Positions 6,350 through 15,500 of a DNA stretch of 30,748 bases are shown here, one piece after another. Numbering within the stretch: position 1 is the stretch's first letter; each line of letters opens with the position of its first letter. A model generated the notes under the pieces. That model searched no databases and was not told the DNA's origin. It saw only the letters and a program-made list of their open reading frames with translations. The DNA is from Desulfobacteraceae bacterium (GTDB lineage: Bacteria > Desulfobacterota > Desulfobacteria > Desulfobacterales > BuS5), in NCBI GenBank assembly GCA_030592105.1, contig JAUVKE010000002.1, forward strand, positions 1 through 30,748, written 5' to 3'. A program made the position numbers and the translations under genes.

Positions 6350-8329
6350 ATGGCATTACCGAATAAACCCAAGGGCGAACTCAAAGCTGTAAGAGATCCC
6401 GAAGTCGTGGAGAAAGAAGTTGATATTCTCATCGTCGGCGGTGGTATGGCAGCTTGCGGAACTGCATTTGAAATAAAAAAATGGGCCAGTGACGATACTA
6501 AAATACTTCTTTGTGACAAAGCCTCAATGGATAGAAGTGGTGCAGTCGCCCAGGGTCTTTCAGCCATTAATACTTATATTGGTGATAATTCACCTGAAGA
6601 TTATGTCCGTATGGTCAGAAACGACCTTATGGGTATTGTTCGTGAAGACTTGATCTTTGACCTTGGTAACCATGTTGATGATTCTGTTCATCTGTTTGAA
6701 GAATGGGGACTTCCTGTCTGGAAAAAAACAGATGACGGGAAAAACCTTGATGGTAAAAAAGGCCTGAAACAGGGAACATTGAAAAGTGGCGCAAAACCTG
6801 TTAGAACAGGTAAATGGCAGATCATGATCAATGGTGAATCCTATAAAAGAATCGTTGCAGAAGCTGCAAAACTTGCCCTTGGGGAAGATAATATTCTGGA
6901 ACGTATTTTTATAGTTGAACTTCTCCTTGATGCCAATAAAGAGAATCAGATTGCAGGGGCAGTTGGTGTTTCTGTCCGTGAAAATAAAGTTTATATCATA
7001 AAATGTAAAACAATGATGGTTGCATGTGGTGGCGCAGTAAATATTTACCAGCCAAGAAGTGTTGGCGAGGGTAAAGGCCGTGCATGGTATCCTGTATGGA
7101 ACGCCGGCTCCACATACACAATGTGCATGAAAGTGGGTGCAGAACTTTCAATGATGGAAAACCGTTTCACCCCTGCCCGTTTTAAAGATGGTTACGGACC
7201 TGTGGGTGCATGGTTCCTTCTGTTTAAGGCAAAAACATTAAACGGTCTTGGCGAACCTTATGCAGCAAGTGATGCAGCAGCAGCAGAGCTGGAAAAATAT
7301 GCTCCTTATGGAACTGCAGCTATTACACCAACCTGCCTTAGAAATCATCTCATGCTTTTTGAAATGAAAGAAGGGCGTGGTCCCATCACAATGGATACAG
7401 TTACTGCCCTGGCAGAACTTGGTAAAACCATGAGCAAGAAAGAACTCAAGCATCTTGAATCAGAAGCATGGGAAGACTTCCTTGACATGACATGTGGCCA
7501 GGCAAACCTGTGGTGCGCAACTAATACAGAACCTGAAAAAAAGACTTCTGAAATTATGCCCACAGAACCATACCTTCTTGGTTCACATTCCGGCTGCTGT
7601 GGTCTCTGGACATCAGGACCTGACCTTGACTGGGTTCCTGAATCATACAAAATTAAAGCTGCCAACGGAAAAATTTACAACCGTATGACAACTGTTGATG
7701 GACTCTTTACAGCTGGTGATGGTGTGGGCTGTTCCGGCCATAAATTTTCATCGGGTTCCCATGCTGAAGGACGTATGACTGCAAAAGGTATGGTCAGATA
7801 CTGCCGTGATAACGCAGATTTTACTCCTGTTTTGTCCCAGTCAACAGAAGAGCTGGTCGACATGGTTTATAAACCTGTTCGTGTATACCTTGATAATTGC
7901 GACCTTACAACAGCAACAGATATAAATCCCAATTATCTTAAACCTGATGGAATGGCCATGCGTCTCATGAAGGCAACCCATGAGTATGGAGCAGGTACTG
8001 CAACATTTTATCAGACAAGCAACAAATCCCTTGAAGTAATTATGGAACTTCTTCAAACAATGCGTGAAGACTGTGAAAAACTTGCAGCCGGTGATCTCCA
8101 TGAGCTTATGAGATGCTGGGAAGTTCTTCATCGTATCTGGACTGTAGAGGCTCATCTGCGTCATATTCAGTTCCGTAAAGAGACACGTTATCCAGGATTC
8201 TATTATCAGTCAGATTTTCCAGGACAGGATGATGAAAACTGGTTCTGTTTTGTAAATTCCAAGTATGATCCCAAAGCACAAACCTGGGATGTAAAAAAGA
8301 AAGACTATGTAAAAATCATTTCTGATTAA
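6350..8329 (+). CDS. aprA: Adenylylsulfate reductase alpha subunit
   Basis: The catalytic FAD subunit that reduces APS to sulfite and AMP. The 659-residue sequence is full length. The FAD-binding N-terminus reads DILIVGGGMAACGTAFE (about 25-41), and the FAD region DRSGAVAQGLSAINTYIG follows. Further family segments are MENRFTPARFKDGYGPVGAWF, TCLRNHLMLFEMKEGRGP, the SGCCGLWTSGPD segment and GDGVGCSGHKFSSGSHAEGR. The C-terminus is the helical domain with the ETRYPGFYYQSDFP sequence. A strong AAGGAGG ribosome-binding site lies 8 nt before the ATG. A rho-independent terminator begins 34 nt after the stop. Confidence 0.98.
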   Translation: MALPNKPKGELKAVRDPEVVEKEVDILIVGGGMAACGTAFEIKKWASDDTKILLCDKASMDRSGAVAQGLSAINTYIGDNSPEDYVRMVRNDLMGIVREDLIFDLGNHVDDSVHLFEEWGLPVWKKTDDGKNLDGKKGLKQGTLKSGAKPVRTGKWQIMINGESYKRIVAEAAKLALGEDNILERIFIVELLLDANKENQIAGAVGVSVRENKVYIIKCKTMMVACGGAVNIYQPRSVGEGKGRAWYPVWNAGSTYTMCMKVGAELSMMENRFTPARFKDGYGPVGAWFLLFKAKTLNGLGEPYAASDAAAAELEKYAPYGTAAITPTCLRNHLMLFEMKEGRGPITMDTVTALAELGKTMSKKELKHLESEAWEDFLDMTCGQANLWCATNTEPEKKTSEIMPTEPYLLGSHSGCCGLWTSGPDLDWVPESYKIKAANGKIYNRMTTVDGLFTAGDGVGCSGHKFSSGSHAEGRMTAKGMVRYCRDNADFTPVLSQSTEELVDMVYKPVRVYLDNCDLTTATDINPNYLKPDGMAMRLMKATHEYGAGTATFYQTSNKSLEVIMELLQTMREDCEKLAAGDLHELMRCWEVLHRIWTVEAHLRHIQFRKETRYPGFYYQSDFPGQDDENWFCFVNSKYDPKAQTWDVKKKDYVKIISD

Positions 8330-8362
8330 TTGCAAATGATTATTTATTAGTAAAATAACAAT

Positions 8363-8400
8363 ACCTCCAGATATCTTAAAGGTGTCTGGAGGTTTTTGTT
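8363..8400 (+). terminator. Rho-independent terminator after aprBA
   Basis: ACCTCCAGA (8363-8371) pairs with TCTGGAGGT (8384-8392), and a run of T follows immediately. This is a textbook intrinsic terminator and separates aprBA from the qmo operon. Confidence 0.9.
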
Positions 8401-8408
8401 ATCTGCTC

Positions 8409-8469
8409 TTTGATTGTTAATAACTGTCAATTTTAATTGATTTCAAATTGGCAGTTATTAACAATCAAA
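8409..8469. repeat. 61-bp near-perfect hairpin
   Basis: A 25-bp stem whose arms begin TTTGATTGTTAATAACTG and end CAGTTATTAACAATCAAA, with only one G-T position. The loop is 11 nt. It lies directly behind the aprA terminator. No T run follows, so it is not a simple terminator. It could be a dispersed palindrome or an RNA-processing hairpin. Confidence 0.75.
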
Positions 8470-8647
8470 TTATTTATTTGTTGCCATAGTGAAAATTGTT
8501 AATTTTTTCCATGGCCCAGTGTAATTGTTACGTAAAATTTGGGTTGGTTCTGACTTTGGCCGTTAGATCTCTTTAGCTGAAACTATAACTGATCCCTAAA
8601 GTTTGATACTTAAAATGAGTGCCGTTTAGTTATACCTCGAAAAGCCA

Positions 8648-8785
8648 CAAGTTACATTTTTTCAATGGCCCTGAACATCAATAGCTGACGTTGTTTCAGG
8701 CTCGCATAGCTCTTGCTATTACAAGCCTTCACAGCCTGCTCTTTATGCTTATTGCTCACCGAAAAACGCAATTTGTAACCTTCCA
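8648..8785. repeat. Imperfect inverted element, possible dispersed repeat
   Basis: Outer ends CAAGTTACATTTTTT and AATTTGTAACCTT are roughly inverted. Inside are a small hairpin (CCTGAAC with GTTTCAGG) and a C/T-rich stretch. No second copy is present in the window, so repeat status is only suspected from its layout. Confidence 0.3.
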
Positions 8786-8822
8786 AGGTATTATAATTAA
8801 GCGGATGTTTAAAACATATTAG

Positions 8823-8854
8823 ATATTTGAGATTTGATTATCTCAAAATATAAT
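8823..8854 (+). promoter_or_regulatory. Candidate qmoABC promoter with dyad
   Basis: TTGAGA (8827-8832) and TATAAT (8849-8854) are 16 bp apart, a good sigma-70 match. The inverted repeat TTTGAGAT (8826-8833) / ATCTCAAA (8840-8847) with a 6-nt center occupies the -35 box and spacer. Transcription would start near 8861, leaving a very short leader that just includes the ribosome-binding site. The dyad is an attractive operator candidate. Not confirmed. Confidence 0.45.
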
Positions 8855-8873
8855 CAACGCATGGAGGGAAAGT

Positions 8874-10151
8874 ATGACAAATAACAAAGCAGCTCCTGCC
8901 GGCGGAAGTATTCTTGTTGTAGGAGGAGGAATAAGCGGTCTTACCACTGCACTTGAAGCCGCTGAAGTGGGATATGAGGTATTCCTTGTGGAAAAAAGTC
9001 CTTATCTTGGCGGAAGAGTGGCACAATTGAAACAATATTTCCCCAAGTTGTGTCCGCCAACATGCGGGCTTGAAATCAATTTCAGGAGGATTAAGGATAA
9101 CCCTAACATAAAAGTTTTTACACAGGCTGAAGTCGAAAATGTGGAAGGTTCCCCTGGAAATTATGATGTTGCACTAAAATTGTCTCCAAGATATGTCAAT
9201 GAAAATTGTACAGGTTGCGGAGATTGTGCTTCTGCCTGCCAGGCCGAGATTTCAAATGAATTTAATTTTGGAATGGACAAGACAAAAGGGGCTTATCTCC
9301 CCAATAATATGGCTTTTCCTGCAAGATATATCATATCTTCACAGATTATAGGGACTGATGATGCAAAACTGGCAAAAGATGCCTGTAAATATAATGCCAT
9401 AGATCTGGATATGGAGGAAAAGACCCTTAATCTTAATGTTGGGGCAATAGTATGGGCAACGGGCTGGGAGCCCTACGATGCAGCCAAGATTGATAACCTT
9501 GGATTCGGCAAATATAAAAATATAGTAACTAACATGATGCTGGAAAGGATGGCATCAACAAACGGTCCCACAGGGGGAAAAATATTACGTCCCTCTGATC
9601 AGAAAGAGCCTGAAAGTGTTGTTTTTGTACAATGTGCAGGCTCCAGGGATGAGAACCACCTTCCATATTGTTCATATATATGCTGCATGGCATCATTAAA
9701 GCATACCACTTATATCAGAGAGCAGTATCCCGATGCAAAGATATATATCTTTTATATAGATTTGAGAACTCCTGGTTATAAGTATGAAAAATTTTATAAA
9801 AAAATAAAAGAGGATAAAAATGTAATTTTTATCAAAGGGAAGGTTGCGGAGGTTCTTGAAGATCCTGAAACCGGGAATATTACTGTAACAGCTGAAAATG
9901 CCATTACCGGTGAAAAAATAAATCAGACTGCTGATATGGCTGTTCTGGCAACAGGAATGCAGCCCACAGCTAAAGATGCAAAACTTTCTGCTGATTTGAA
10001 ATATAATGATGACGGATTTATAATAAACGACTTTGAAAAAGGCGGTATCTTTGGAGCAGGTTGTGCCAACAAACCTGCTGATGTGGTTTCGTCTAACCAG
10101 AACGCAACCGGCATGGCATTAAAGGCTATACAAACTCTGGTGAGGAGGTAG
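8874..10151 (+). CDS. qmoA: Quinone-interacting membrane-bound oxidoreductase subunit A
   Basis: An HdrA-like FAD protein, cytoplasmic part of the QmoABC complex that couples the quinone pool to APS reductase. The FAD-binding motif SILVVGGGISGLTTALEAAE is at residues 12-31. CPPTC lies at 60-64. A [4Fe-4S] motif CX2CX2CX3C (C112, C115, C118, C122) lies in NCTGCGDCASACQ. The C-terminal half repeats HdrA features (VVFVQCAGSRDENHLPYCS and the VLATGMQPT segment). At 425 residues it has the normal QmoA length, much shorter than archaeal HdrA. qmoB starts 8 nt later with its ribosome-binding site GGAGG overlapping the end of qmoA. Confidence 0.96.
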   Translation: MTNNKAAPAGGSILVVGGGISGLTTALEAAEVGYEVFLVEKSPYLGGRVAQLKQYFPKLCPPTCGLEINFRRIKDNPNIKVFTQAEVENVEGSPGNYDVALKLSPRYVNENCTGCGDCASACQAEISNEFNFGMDKTKGAYLPNNMAFPARYIISSQIIGTDDAKLAKDACKYNAIDLDMEEKTLNLNVGAIVWATGWEPYDAAKIDNLGFGKYKNIVTNMMLERMASTNGPTGGKILRPSDQKEPESVVFVQCAGSRDENHLPYCSYICCMASLKHTTYIREQYPDAKIYIFYIDLRTPGYKYEKFYKKIKEDKNVIFIKGKVAEVLEDPETGNITVTAENAITGEKINQTADMAVLATGMQPTAKDAKLSADLKYNDDGFIINDFEKGGIFGAGCANKPADVVSSNQNATGMALKAIQTLVRR

Positions 10152-10159
10152 AATAAACC

Positions 10160-12499
10160 ATGGATAAAAAATATGGTGTATTTATTTGCACAGGCTGCGG
10201 AATCGGTGATGCCCTTATTATGGATGAGTTATGTGAAGTGCCTGAAGAAGAAGGCTTTCCTGTAAAAACCCATCCGGTTTTATGCTCAAAAGAAGGGGTT
10301 GACCTTATAAAGAAAGATATCTCTGATGATGGTGTGAATACACTTATAATAGCGGGCTGCTCACGCCGTATAAATTATGATATTTTCAAGTTCGATGGAT
10401 GCATTGTTGATCGGGTAAATTTAAGGGAGCAGGTTGTATGGACGCACCCAAGGTCTGAATATCCTGCTTTAACAGAAGACCAGAAAGATGATGAAGAGCA
10501 TTTTGATTCTTTGCAGATGCTGGCTGAAGATTATCTAAAGATGAGCATGGCCAAGGTGGAAAAGATTGATCTGCCTGAGCCTTTTCTTTTGGAGAGTATA
10601 AGTAAAAAAATACTTGTTATAGGTGGAGGGATCACAGGTATTTCTGCAGCTTTGGATGCTTCCCTTGCAGGTTATTTAGTTACAATCGTGGAAAAAGAGT
10701 CCTCATTGGGGGGATTTGCTTCAAAAGTCAGAAAACAGATACCTGTTGTCGAGCCCTATGACGATCTGGTTCCCCCTGTTATAGGGTCTATGATCAAACA
10801 GGTTGAGGATGATTCCAACATTACCGTAAAAACAGATACTCTTGTTGCCCGTATAGCAGGCCAGCCTGGTGAGTTCACCGTAACCTTAAAAAAACCTGGT
10901 GAGACCGTTGCTTTTGATGTCCCCTTTCCACTTCCTGATGATATGAAGGTGGATGAAAATGGTAAGGATCTCGATGTTGAAAAGCTTCAGGAACGTTATC
11001 TGGAATTTAACAAAGGCAAAGAGGATATTTTGTCCCTTGATCCTGATGGAGAACTCTTTGGAGCTGTTATTCTTGCGGCTGGATGGAGACCTGATGAGCT
11101 TGAATCAGGGGTTGCTTCCCATCTCGGATATGGAACAATTCCCGATGTTGTTACAAATGTACAGTTTGAGAAGATAGCACAGGCAGGGAAAATAGTAAGG
11201 CCTTCTGACGGTAAAGAGGCTAAATCTGTTGTGTTTGTTCAAAGTCCAGGAAAGAGTGATGACGATTCTGATTTTTCATATACAGGTTCGGTAACAAGTC
11301 TTGTGGCTTTAAAACAGGCTAAATATGTTTGCGAAGATTATGAAGACGGCAAAGCCTATGTAATCTATCAGCATATGAGAACCCCCGGGCTATCTGAAAA
11401 TTTTTACAAAGGGCTGCAGCAGACTGAGGGAATATTTTTGACCAAGGGTGAAGTCGTAAATGTTTCCAATGGTGGCGGAAGTCTTCTGGTGGAGGCTGAC
11501 AATACACTTTTGGGAGAAGAGATCCAGATAAAGGCAGATATGGTGGTTCTTGCTTCCGGCATGGTTCCTGTAACTGCTGATGATCCTGTTATTAATCTTG
11601 CCTACAGGCAGGGACCAGGTTTTAGGGATAATGCGCTTTTTGATGATTATGCAGATTCCAATTTTATCTGCTTCCCCTATGAGACCCAAAGAACAGGTAT
11701 TTATGCTGCTGGTGCTATCCGCCGGGGTATGACCATGGAGGAATCCATCGAGGATGCATCGGGTGCGGCGTTAAAGGCGATTCAGTGTGTTGAGTCTGTT
11801 AACAGGGGTGTGTCAGTTCACCCGAGATCTGGTGATATGACTTTTCCTGATTTCTTTTTTCAAAGATGCACCCAGTGCAAGAGATGTACAGAGGAATGCC
11901 CCTTTGGAGCCCTTGATGATGATGAAAAAGGGACACCTAAACCTAACCCTACACGCTGCAGGCGTTGCGGAACATGCATGGGAGCTTGTCCTGAACGTAT
12001 AATTGGTTTTGCCGACTATAATGTTGACAGTGTGGGATCCATGGTAAAGGCCATTGGAGTACCATCTGAAGATGATTATGACGAACCCCCCATGAGAATC
12101 CTCTGTCTGGTTTGCGAAAATGATGCTTATCCTGCCCTTGATATTGCCGGTTTGAACAGACTTAATTACTCTGCCGAGGTAAGATTTATTCCTGTGAGAT
12201 GCCTTGGTTCAGTAAATGTTATCTGGATTAAAGATGCCCTTTCCCAGGGGATGGACGGCGTTTTTCTGCTGGGATGCAAGCATGGAGATGATTATCAGTG
12301 TCATTTTGTCAAGGGGAGTGAACTTGCAGATGTCAGGATGCAAAAGATAGGTGAAGCATTATCGAGTCTTGCTCTGGAAGAAGAGCGGGTTACCCAGTAT
12401 GAGGTTGCAATAGATGACTATGATAAGCTTCCCCAGATAATTAATGAATTTGCAGAAATAATTGAAGGCCTGGGCCCGAATCCATTCAAAGGATTTTAA
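10160..12499 (+). CDS. qmoB: Quinone-interacting membrane-bound oxidoreductase subunit B
   Basis: A 779-residue HdrA/MvhD fusion of the Qmo complex. A short N-terminal Cys-containing domain (FICTGCGIGDALI) precedes an FAD-binding domain (LVIGGGITGISAALDASLAG, about 149-168). Two [4Fe-4S] motifs lie at about 570-581 (CTQCKRCTEECP) and 600-611 (CRRCGTCMGACP). The last about 140 residues are MvhD-like, with CLVCEND, RCLGSV and LLGCKHGDDYQC cysteines. It partners with QmoA and the membrane subunit QmoC. The stop is followed by a hairpin before qmoC. Confidence 0.96.
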   Translation: MDKKYGVFICTGCGIGDALIMDELCEVPEEEGFPVKTHPVLCSKEGVDLIKKDISDDGVNTLIIAGCSRRINYDIFKFDGCIVDRVNLREQVVWTHPRSEYPALTEDQKDDEEHFDSLQMLAEDYLKMSMAKVEKIDLPEPFLLESISKKILVIGGGITGISAALDASLAGYLVTIVEKESSLGGFASKVRKQIPVVEPYDDLVPPVIGSMIKQVEDDSNITVKTDTLVARIAGQPGEFTVTLKKPGETVAFDVPFPLPDDMKVDENGKDLDVEKLQERYLEFNKGKEDILSLDPDGELFGAVILAAGWRPDELESGVASHLGYGTIPDVVTNVQFEKIAQAGKIVRPSDGKEAKSVVFVQSPGKSDDDSDFSYTGSVTSLVALKQAKYVCEDYEDGKAYVIYQHMRTPGLSENFYKGLQQTEGIFLTKGEVVNVSNGGGSLLVEADNTLLGEEIQIKADMVVLASGMVPVTADDPVINLAYRQGPGFRDNALFDDYADSNFICFPYETQRTGIYAAGAIRRGMTMEESIEDASGAALKAIQCVESVNRGVSVHPRSGDMTFPDFFFQRCTQCKRCTEECPFGALDDDEKGTPKPNPTRCRRCGTCMGACPERIIGFADYNVDSVGSMVKAIGVPSEDDYDEPPMRILCLVCENDAYPALDIAGLNRLNYSAEVRFIPVRCLGSVNVIWIKDALSQGMDGVFLLGCKHGDDYQCHFVKGSELADVRMQKIGEALSSLALEEERVTQYEVAIDDYDKLPQIINEFAEIIEGLGPNPFKGF

Positions 12500-12515
12500 G
12501 TATTTGATTTAAATT

Positions 12516-12545
12516 GATTGAAGATTGAATTTTCGATCTTCAATC
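12516..12545 (+). promoter_or_regulatory. Intercistronic hairpin between qmoB and qmoC
   Basis: GATTGAAGAT (12516-12525) pairs perfectly with ATCTTCAATC (12536-12545) around a 10-nt loop, 17 nt after the qmoB stop. Only a weak T-rich stretch follows, so it could attenuate, process or stabilize the transcript rather than end it. Confidence 0.55.
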
Positions 12546-12610
12546 ATTAAATATGTTTTTTAAATAAACGGTTTAACAATTGTTTTTTTAAAATTACAGG
12601 AGGTATTGAT

Positions 12611-13789
12611 ATGACTAAAAGGTGTCTTGTCGAGCCCGATGTCAACTTTGTCAAACAGGTTATCGGGCTTGGGGGGGATACATTAAAAAAATGTTTTCAA
12701 TGCGCCACATGCTCGGTCGCATGTCCCATTTCCCCAGATAACAAGCCTTTTCCCAGAAAAGAGATGATGGCTGCATCCTGGGGATTAAAGGACAGACTTG
12801 TTAAAAACGGAGATATCTGGCTTTGTCACCAATGTGGAGACTGTTCCACCCTGTGCCCCCGCGGTGCAAGACCTGGTGACGTTTTAAGTGCAGTTCGATC
12901 CTATGCAATCTCTGAATATGCTCTTTCAAAAAGAATAGGGGCAGCCGTAAATGACCCTAAAAAACTCCATATTCTCTTTGGAATTCCAGCTGCGCTTTTT
13001 GCGGTTCTTGCATTTATTACGGTTTTTTTCGGTGATACCATGTCCAGCATTTTTCATGCAATTGGACTTGAATGGTCCCACGGAGGCCACGATGGTGTAA
13101 TAGCCCATGCAGATTTTATTTCAACATGGTTTGTTGATCTTGTTTTTGTTCCCCTTGCCGGCTGGATTTTTATAAATTTTGTATTGGGATTAAAAAGATT
13201 TATTGCTGATATCCACGAAAATGCTCTTCTTGAAGGGAAGACCGATAAAGAAGATTTAAATATCAAGGAAATGATTCAGGCTTTAATAAAGGTTATCCCT
13301 GCAATATTAAAGCATGATAAATTTTCCCAGTGCACTGAGAACAAAGAGCGGGAAACTTCACATATGATGGTTCTATATGCCTTTATAGGGCTATTTGTGG
13401 TAACAAATATTTTCTTTGTTGTTTTATATGTTTTTCATATACCCGGCCCTTACAGCCAGTTGAATCCTGTTAAATGGCTTGCCAATATATCAGGTATTTT
13501 TCTTGTGATTGGAAGCGGGCTCATGATTAAAAGCAGATTGTCAAAAACAGATCAGACCACAGTTTATAAAGACTGGTATCTTCTGGGTCTTGTTTTAGGA
13601 TTGGGCGTTACAGGATTACTTTCCGAGATGACAAGGATGGCAGGGCTTGCCGGGGTGACTTATGGCGTATATTTAATTCACCTGGTTTTGGTATTTAATT
13701 TATTTGCCTTTTTGCCCTATTCGAAACTTGCCCATGTGGTTTACAGAACAGTTGCCATGACCTATGCGGAGTACCGCAACAGGAAATAA
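12611..13789 (+). CDS. qmoC: Quinone-interacting membrane-bound oxidoreductase subunit C
   Basis: The membrane subunit of Qmo, combining HdrC and HdrE features. The N-terminal ferredoxin domain binds two [4Fe-4S] clusters: C28, C31, C34, C38 (CFQCATCSVACP) and C72, C75, C78, C82 (CHQCGDCSTLCP). Residues from about 115 to 385 hold about six hydrophobic segments of the heme b NarI type with several membrane His residues. It takes electrons from (or gives them to) menaquinone. 392 residues, normal length. The ribosome-binding site AGGAGG lies 7 nt before the ATG. It ends 15 nt before a large dispersed hairpin repeat. Confidence 0.96.
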   Translation: MTKRCLVEPDVNFVKQVIGLGGDTLKKCFQCATCSVACPISPDNKPFPRKEMMAASWGLKDRLVKNGDIWLCHQCGDCSTLCPRGARPGDVLSAVRSYAISEYALSKRIGAAVNDPKKLHILFGIPAALFAVLAFITVFFGDTMSSIFHAIGLEWSHGGHDGVIAHADFISTWFVDLVFVPLAGWIFINFVLGLKRFIADIHENALLEGKTDKEDLNIKEMIQALIKVIPAILKHDKFSQCTENKERETSHMMVLYAFIGLFVVTNIFFVVLYVFHIPGPYSQLNPVKWLANISGIFLVIGSGLMIKSRLSKTDQTTVYKDWYLLGLVLGLGVTGLLSEMTRMAGLAGVTYGVYLIHLVLVFNLFAFLPYSKLAHVVYRTVAMTYAEYRNRK

Positions 13790-13803
13790 AAATTTCGCTG
13801 AAA

Positions 13804-13969
13804 GTTTAGGAACAAAAATTTTATAAGTTGAACGAAATAGCTTGTCTTTTGGCCCATCTACTTCGTTGCATCAAAGGCCGTATAGTATGCAACCTTTAAT
13901 GTGCCTTGTATATGGGCCAAAATCATGCGCTATTTCTGCTCAACTTATTTCATCTCCGTTCCTTAAATA
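13804..13969. repeat. Large nested hairpin repeat, copy A (after qmoC)
   Basis: About 165 bp. Outer arms TTTAGGAAC / GTTCCTTAAA, then ATAAGTTGAAC / GCTCAACTTAT, then AAATAGC / GCTATTT, then TTGGCCCAT / ATGGGCCAA, with an inner GCATCAAAGG / CCTTTAATG part. The core matches copy B at 22997-23164 in the same orientation. Both copies start within about 15 nt of the stop codon of a plus-strand membrane oxidoreductase gene. Confidence 0.8.
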
Positions 13970-14012
13970 AAAAAAGGGAAGACCTTTATTAAAAAAGTCT
14001 TCCCTTTTTTTT
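13969..14012. terminator. Bidirectional rho-independent terminator between qmoC and sat
   Basis: AAAAGGGAAGAC (ending 13983) pairs with GTCTTCCCTTTT (from 13997), with A and T runs on both sides. It can therefore end the qmo transcript on plus and the sat transcript on minus. Confidence 0.85.
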
Positions 14013-14104
14013 TATGTAACTATTCTTAAATCTGCGACGCTTGATTTATACGACGGCATATTTTTTTGCCGCTGTATAAAATCAGAATCTGCAAGCAGAT
14101 TTTT

Positions 14105-15376
14105 TTAGCTGCCTGTTGCAGCTTTATGTGTCTTGATTTCAACCTTTTCAGTGAGTCCCGCATAGTATTCGCGGAGTATCTCAAGGACTTCTTCACGACC
14201 AAAATGATCCGGTATAACTGTCCCTTCTGACAGACCTTTTCTCAGCAGTGTACCTGAAAGGAGAACTCTGTCGTCTTTAGAATGGGGGCAGGTTCTAAGG
14301 GATGCCATTCCGTCACATTTGTAGCAGTAAAAAGTCCAGTCAATTTTCAAAGGTACGCAAAGAAGAGCCTTGCCAGGTTCCGAAGGAGCAGGTATTTGAT
14401 CGAAGATTGTCTGTGCTTCAAACATTCCGTAAAAATCGCCAACTCCGGCATGATCACGGCCGATTATCATTTTTGAACATCCGTAATTCTGGCGGAATGT
14501 TGCATGGAGCAGTCCTTCTCTGGGACCGGCATAACGCATATCAAGGGGATATCCACCCTGAACCACATTATCTTCAACAAAATAATTTTTAACAAGGGCA
14601 TCAATGCATTTAACACGTACTTCAGCCGGAATATCACCAGGTTTCAGATTTCCAACCAGGGAATGGATAAAAACACCATCGCATACTTCCACAGCAATTT
14701 TGCAAAGGTATTCATGGGATCTGTGCATGGGATTTCTAAGCTGCAGCGCAGCGACTTCACTCCATCCCTTATCTTCAAAAATTTTTCTTGACTCTGCAGG
14801 TCTCAAGTAAACACCAGCATACTTTTCAGGATAATCCCCTTCACTTAAAACTTTAACAGGTCCGGCAAGATTTACATCTTTTTGGGCCATTACCATCTGA
14901 ACTCCTGGATGATCATCTTTTGCGATTTTCCAGAATTCTTCAGATGTTGCTGTACCTTCACCCATGTAATTTTTTTCACATTCGTATTTTTTGTCGGCCT
15001 CGGTCATTTCAAATTTCTCAGTGACCTTCATGGTGGCCATTATTTCGCTGCTTTCTGAAACCAGGGCAATCTCGTCACCAATAGTTATTCCATCTGCATT
15101 AGATTTATCTGCAGAAAGGGTAACAGGTATGGGCCAAAAGGTTCCATCAGCAAGGAGGAATTTGTCACATACGCCTTTCCAGTCAGCTTTAGTCATAAAA
15201 CCGTTAAGAGGGCTGAAACCGCCAATCCCCATCATAATAAGATCACCCTCTTCACGAGGCGTTATTGTGATCTGTTTTAAAGTCGCAGCTTTTTTCTTTT
15301 CTGCTTCAAGTTCCGCCCCTTCCAGCAGACAGCAGACTAAACCTTTTCCACCGTGAGGTGCTACCAAATTTGCCAT
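14105..15376 (-). CDS. sat: Sulfate adenylyltransferase (ATP sulfurylase)
   Basis: Activates sulfate with ATP to APS, the substrate of AprBA. The 423-residue protein has the N-terminal PUA-like domain ([13 protein letters not shown]). The catalytic domain carries [12 protein letters not shown] (about 212-223; the QxRNP and HxxH elements) and [19 protein letters not shown]...RTCPH cysteine/histidine cluster is known as a metal site in dissimilatory Sat. No APS kinase domain is fused. It is on the strand opposite to qmoABC and convergent with it. A GGAGGA ribosome-binding site lies at 15385-15390. Upstream (15391-15500), weak promoter elements and a TTTGAT/ATCAAA dyad can be seen but are not convincing. 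Confidence 0.97.
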   Translation of the reverse strand: MANLVAPHGGKGLVCCLLEGAELEAEKKKAATLKQITITPREEGDLIMMGIGGFSPLNGFMTKADWKGVCDKFLLADGTFWPIPVTLSADKSNADGITIGDEIALVSESSEIMATMKVTEKFEMTEADKKYECEKNYMGEGTATSEEFWKIAKDDHPGVQMVMAQKDVNLAGPVKVLSEGDYPEKYAGVYLRPAESRKIFEDKGWSEVAALQLRNPMHRSHEYLCKIAVEVCDGVFIHSLVGNLKPGDIPAEVRVKCIDALVKNYFVEDNVVQGGYPLDMRYAGPREGLLHATFRQNYGCSKMIIGRDHAGVGDFYGMFEAQTIFDQIPAPSEPGKALLCVPLKIDWTFYCYKCDGMASLRTCPHSKDDRVLLSGTLLRKGLSEGTVIPDHFGREEVLEILREYYAGLTEKVEIKTHKAATGS

Positions 15377-15500
15377 TTGTTAAATCCTCCATTATATTAT
15401 TTTTTTTGACTTCAATTAACCATTAAAAAATGGTATATAATCTATATGTAAATTTGATACGTAATCAAACTGTTTACACTAATAAAAAATCTTTGTTTTG

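Larger units (their letters stand above)
8470..8873. other. Rest of the aprA-qmoA gap
   Basis: No convincing gene. It contains an imperfect inverted element at about 8645-8785 (see separate entry), a candidate qmo promoter with dyad at 8823-8854, and the qmoA Shine-Dalgarno GGAGGG at 8863-8868. A 21-codon ORF near 8513 has no ribosome-binding site and is not called. Confidence 0.5.
13790..14104. other. qmoC-sat convergent gap
   Basis: 315 bp without a gene. In order it holds hairpin repeat copy A, a bidirectional terminator (13969-14012), a single GTAACTATTC repeat end at about 14014, and a 20-bp imperfect stem at 14048-14092. A small ATCTGC/GCAGAT hairpin with a T run then reaches the sat stop codon. 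Confidence 0.6.

Noticed and set aside
14991..15356. Plus-strand ORFs opposite sat and opposite the cation exchanger
   Set aside because: They mirror conserved minus-strand genes and have Ser/Pro/Ile-rich shadow composition.
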